NCBI GenBank assembly: GCA_030590405.1
Contig: JAUUYO010000137.1
Location: 1 to 9,462 of the forward strand
Direction of reading: 5' to 3'
Length of the DNA stretch: 9,462 nucleotides
From: Kangiellaceae bacterium
Lineage (GTDB): Bacteria; Pseudomonadota; Gammaproteobacteria; Enterobacterales; Kangiellaceae
Positions within the stretch are counted from its first letter, which is position 1, and each line of letters opens with the position of its first letter. Below, piece by piece: positions 8,178-9,462 of this stretch. A model generated the notes under the pieces. It ran no database searches, had not been told where the DNA came from, and saw only the letters and a list, made by a program, of their open reading frames with translations. The translations under genes and the position numbers were made by a program.

Positions 8178-8184
8178 GTTACAT
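8178..8184 (+). other. Integron recombination point at the left edge of the first complete cassette
   Basis: GTTACAT, preceded by CAGC, fits the core site GTTRRRY loosely. Crossover would fall between G8178 and T8179. The main support is that GTTACAT is the exact reverse complement of ATGTAAC (8550-8556), the R'' box of the attC at the other end of the same cassette, as expected for a cassette integrated by an integron integrase. The site to its left could be attI or a degenerate attC. An attC-like fold upstream is only partial (TATGTTC 8048-8054 with GAACATA 8165-8171, and TTGCATTTGAA 8075-8085 with TTGAAATGCAA 8133-8143, 10 of 11 paired). A direct repeat GTTTTTGC occurs at 8065-8072 and 8156-8163. 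Confidence 0.6.
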
Positions 8185-8609
8185 TAAATTAGGACTAATC
8201 TCATTGAAAAAAATTATAATTTTTTACCTACTGGTATCTTGGCCTGCACTAGTGTTTGCTGATGCTTATGTTGCGGGTGTTAAAACCAAAATTACAACTA
8301 TCGACTCTTATAACTATGGAAGCGTTGAAGGTGATATTCGTATCCTTGTGGCTAATTCTGTACCGGGGTGTGAAGCTGGCTACTATGTAAATAGCTCAAA
8401 TACCGGAATTGACAAAATTTTAAGTATTGCTTTATCCGCTTTTCATAGCGATGCAAATATTATTATTGGTGGTCGTTCCGGGATACCTTGGAGTGGCTCT
8501 GGAAATACCACTTACTGTAAAGTGCATGCAATCCAAATTGTTAAGTAAAATGTAACCAATGCGTGAATTTCGATTCGGCGAAAAACGCACCTCTCGAATT
8601 ACGCTAGCG
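8179..8609 (+). mobile_element. Integron gene cassette A (secreted protein gene plus attC)
   Basis: This 431-bp unit runs from the crossover point in GTTACAT to the crossover point in GTTAGTT. It contains a single plus-strand gene followed 1 nt later by an attC site, the standard cassette layout. In the circular form its ends would rejoin to give an attC with R'' ATGTAAC and R' GTTACAT, perfectly complementary. The 25-nt leader before the gene holds a ribosome binding site but no room for a full promoter, so transcription probably comes from upstream. Confidence 0.82.
8204..8548 (+). CDS. Small secreted protein of unknown function (cassette gene)
   Basis: The chosen start is TTG at 8204, with AGGA (8191-8194) 9 nt upstream. 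The frame could extend up to a GTG at 8129, but that would cross the recombination point at 8178/8179 and put 25 residues before the signal peptide. The 114-aa precursor opens with a typical Sec signal: KK, a hydrophobic core (IIIFYLLVSWPALVF) and cleavage probably after A19 (VFA/DAY). The mature protein of about 95 residues has two Cys (C56 and C105 of the precursor) that could form a disulfide in the periplasm or outside. Visible segments are a beta-like stretch (GDIRILVANSVPGCEAGYYV), a helix-like stretch (GIDKILSIALSAF) and a terminal strand (TTYCKVHAIQIVK). I do not recognise the family. Such orphan secreted proteins are common among cassette genes. Confidence 0.75.
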   Translation: MKKIIIFYLLVSWPALVFADAYVAGVKTKITTIDSYNYGSVEGDIRILVANSVPGCEAGYYVNSSNTGIDKILSIALSAFHSDANIIIGGRSGIPWSGSGNTTYCKVHAIQIVK

Positions 8610-8615
8610 TTAGTT
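8550..8615 (+). other. attC recombination site of cassette A
   Basis: R'' is ATGTAAC (8550-8556) and R' is GTTAGTT (8609-8615), the last six bases belonging to the next cassette. The left arm reads TAAC, spacer CAAT, GCGT, extrahelical G, AATT, extrahelical T, CGA. The right arm reads TCG, AATT, ACGC, spacer TAGC, GTTA, pairing with the left arm apart from the two extra bases. The short central part (TTCGGCGAAAAACGCACCTC) can form a small GCG/CGC hairpin. Two extrahelical bases and an unpaired central spacer are the recognised features of folded single-stranded attC. The right arm contains the palindrome ACGCTAGCGT (8601-8610). Confidence 0.85.
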
Positions 8616-8632
8616 TCAAAAAAACATAGTTA

Positions 8633-8661
8633 TTGCAAGTTCGTTAATACGTTAAACTAGA
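8633..8661 (+). promoter_or_regulatory. Candidate promoter/operator of the toxin-antitoxin cassette
   Basis: TTGCAA (8633-8638) is a possible -35. Candidate -10 elements are poor (TAAACT at 14-nt spacing, ACTAGA at 17 nt). A direct repeat CGTTAA occurs at 8642-8647 and 8650-8655, 8 bp apart, where an autoregulating antitoxin complex might bind. Autoregulation is known for BrnTA; both the promoter and the operator here are inferred from position. Confidence 0.3.
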
Positions 8662-8690
8662 AAACCACAGTATCAAGTTAGAGTTGAAAA

Positions 8691-8975
8691 ATGAAATTTG
8701 AATGGAACGAGGAAAAGAACCAGGCAAACATTAAAAAACACGGAGTGCCGCTAAAATCAGGTGCGGCAGTTTTTGATGACTACTACCGACTAGAACAACA
8801 TGATGGACGCGAGGATTATGGTGAAGATAGGTTTGTTACTATTGGCATGAATGAATTTAGCAAAATTTTGTATGTTGTTTATACTATTAGAGATAATGAT
8901 AAAATAACTCGACTTATTTCAGTTCGCAAAGCTGAGCGGTCAGAACAAAGACTGTACGAAAAAAATCATGGGTGA
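8691..8975 (+). CDS. brnT: BrnT-family toxin (RelE-like ribonuclease toxin)
   Basis: Toxin of a type II toxin-antitoxin system. The characterised BrnT of Brucella is an RNase-fold protein that blocks translation and is neutralised by BrnA. The 94-aa product is full length and carries the family pattern: FEWNEEKNQANIKKHGV (residues 3-19), a short VFDD (27-30), EDRFVTIG (45-52), LYVVYTIRD (60-68) and RLISVRKAERSEQRLYE (74-90). The ATG follows AGAGTTG, a weak ribosome binding site. Toxin before antitoxin is the normal order for BrnTA. The next gene starts 3 nt after the stop, so the genes are surely co-transcribed. Nothing suggests inactivation. The family call is strong; activity in this host is inference. 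Confidence 0.9.
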   Translation: MKFEWNEEKNQANIKKHGVPLKSGAAVFDDYYRLEQHDGREDYGEDRFVTIGMNEFSKILYVVYTIRDNDKITRLISVRKAERSEQRLYEKNHG

Positions 8976-8978
8976 TAT

Positions 8979-9188
8979 ATGACAAAAAAGAAAACATACA
9001 AAAAATCTGATGGCACAACTTTTGATAACAGCGATGTAGACTGGACTGAGTTTGATAAAATGAGTGATGAAGAGGCGCATCGTAAAGCGGTAGATGATCC
9101 CGATGCAAAACCGTGGACAGAAGAAGAGCTTAATGAATTCAAGCCGGTTAATCCAAAATCATCAAATAAAGAAGAGGAAAGCAAATGA
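8979..9188 (+). CDS. BrnA-like putative antitoxin, first copy, no RHH domain seen
   Basis: A 69-aa acidic and lysine-rich protein encoded 3 nt after the toxin, with GGGTGAT about 4 nt upstream of the ATG. The middle (VDWTEFDKMSDEEAHRKA, then DPDAKPWTEEELNEFKPVNP, roughly residues 20-59) resembles the toxin-wrapping part of BrnA-type antitoxins. Typical BrnA continues into a ribbon-helix-helix DNA-binding segment (a pattern like RLDPDVLEWFK). Here that part is absent and the protein ends in a polar tail (KSSNKEEESK). It could neutralise the toxin without repressing the operon, or depend on another DNA-binding partner. Assignment as antitoxin rests on position and the short similarity. Its last bases overlap the start of the next gene. 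Confidence 0.75.
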   Translation: MTKKKTYKKSDGTTFDNSDVDWTEFDKMSDEEAHRKAVDDPDAKPWTEEELNEFKPVNPKSSNKEEESK

Positions 9189-9373
9189 CAAGCTCTGTGA
9201 AATACACTCGTGTTGCTGGTATGCCTTTTCAGGTTCAGCAAGGGGAAATTAATCTTAAAGTAATGAGCAATGAAGAGGTAAAGCGCAGGGCAACTGCTGA
9301 CCCAGATGCAGCGTTGATAGACTCAGAAAATTTTAATAAATTCAAACGAGTGAATCCTTTCCCTAAAAAATAA
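9185..9373 (+). CDS. Second BrnA-like putative antitoxin, paralogue of the preceding gene
   Basis: A 62-aa protein whose ATG overlaps the previous stop (ATGA), with a strong ribosome binding site GAGGAA (about 9174-9179). Residues 27-58 align without gaps to residues 28-59 of the preceding protein, 17 of 32 identical, including MS-EE, DPDA, and F-K-VNP. The N-terminal part (TSSVKYTRVAGMPFQVQQGE) differs from its neighbour. No ribbon-helix-helix segment is visible. It is a diverged tandem copy that may bind the same toxin, another surface of it, or a second toxin. A later ATG at 9221 is possible but has a poorer ribosome binding site. The gene ends just before the attC. Confidence 0.7.
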   Translation: MTSSVKYTRVAGMPFQVQQGEINLKVMSNEEVKRRATADPDAALIDSENFNKFKRVNPFPKK

Positions 9374-9375
9374 AA

Positions 9376-9462
9376 AACTAACAATCACATTAACTCTGAC
9401 AATTTTTAGTTACAGCCTAAAAAACAGGCCGCAACTCAAAGTTGCAGGTTATGTAAGCGTTA
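9376..9462 (+). other. attC recombination site of cassette B, right end cut by the window
   Basis: R'' is AACTAAC (9376-9382). R' begins GTTA at 9459 and its last three bases lie outside. The left arm reads TAAC, spacer AATC, ACAT, extrahelical T, AAC, extrahelical T, CTG. The right arm reads CAG, GTT, ATGT, spacer AAGC, GTTA. The inner part extends the hairpin with CAA/TTG, TTT/AAA, AGTT/AACT and GCCT/AGGC. The geometry matches the attC of cassette A although the sequences differ, so this is a real site rather than a chance palindrome. At about 90 nt it is longer than the first. Another cassette probably begins at 9460. Confidence 0.85.

Larger units (their letters stand above)
8610..9459 (+). 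mobile_element. Integron gene cassette B (toxin-antitoxin operon plus attC)
   Basis: This 850-bp unit runs from the crossover in GTTAGTT (8609-8615) to the crossover at G9459. Its leading bases GTTAGTT are the exact reverse complement of the R'' box AACTAAC (9376-9382) of its own attC, confirming both ends. It carries three tightly packed plus-strand genes: a BrnT-like toxin and two similar BrnA-like proteins. A noncoding leader of about 80 nt precedes the toxin, enough for an internal promoter, which is usual for toxin-antitoxin cassettes. Such modules are thought to stabilise cassette arrays by penalising loss. Confidence 0.85.

Noticed and set aside
8037..8178. Calling a full attC site left of cassette A
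   Set aside because: Only scattered arms pair, there is no RYYYAAC box at the right distance, and the spacer/extrahelical geometry of the two good sites is missing.
8601..8610. Palindrome ACGCTAGCGT as an independent regulatory site
   Set aside because: It is explained as part of the right arm of the attC of cassette A.

Overview
The window looks like chromosomal DNA of an AT-leaning, Gram-negative proteobacterium, probably a gammaproteobacterium. An RND adaptor/permease operon requires an inner and an outer membrane, and integron cassettes are most typical of that class. Genus cannot be fixed from sequence alone.

Left part (1-7088): a co-directional operon for a tripartite RND efflux system. 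It holds the C-terminal part of a periplasmic adaptor (cut by the window edge) and two complete, different RND permeases (1087 and 1036 aa). The permeases are separated by only 2 nt. One adaptor with two permeases resembles the MdtABC layout, so a mixed-permease pump is plausible. No outer-membrane channel gene is visible. The operon ends at a near-perfect 33-nt hairpin (7099-7131), which also lies at the 3' end of a convergent minus-strand gene.

Middle (7155-8178): the minus-strand gene (7155-7595) encodes a 146-aa protein of unknown function with a Gln/His-rich linker. A perfect 9-bp inverted repeat lies upstream of its start. About 500 bp with little clear coding content follow. They hold one weak 63-aa ORF and end at an integron-type recombination point (GTTACAT, 8178-8184).

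Right part (8179-9462): two complete integron gene cassettes in the same orientation, each ending in an attC site. Cassette A (8179-8609) encodes a small secreted protein that starts at TTG. Cassette B (8610-9459) encodes a BrnT-family toxin followed by two tandem, mutually similar BrnA-like putative antitoxins. Cassette boundaries are supported by an internal check: the first bases of each cassette are the exact reverse complement of the R'' box of that cassette's own attC (GTTACAT/ATGTAAC and GTTAGTT/AACTAAC). Both attC sites share one fold: a 4-nt unpaired spacer, a 4-bp box, one extrahelical base, a further 3-4 bp and a second extrahelical base.

No integron integrase gene is visible, and the DNA left of the first cassette is ordinary chromosome. 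The array is therefore either an integrase-less attC cluster (CALIN) or one end of an integron whose integrase lies outside the window. The least described element is the one-toxin, two-antitoxin-like cassette.
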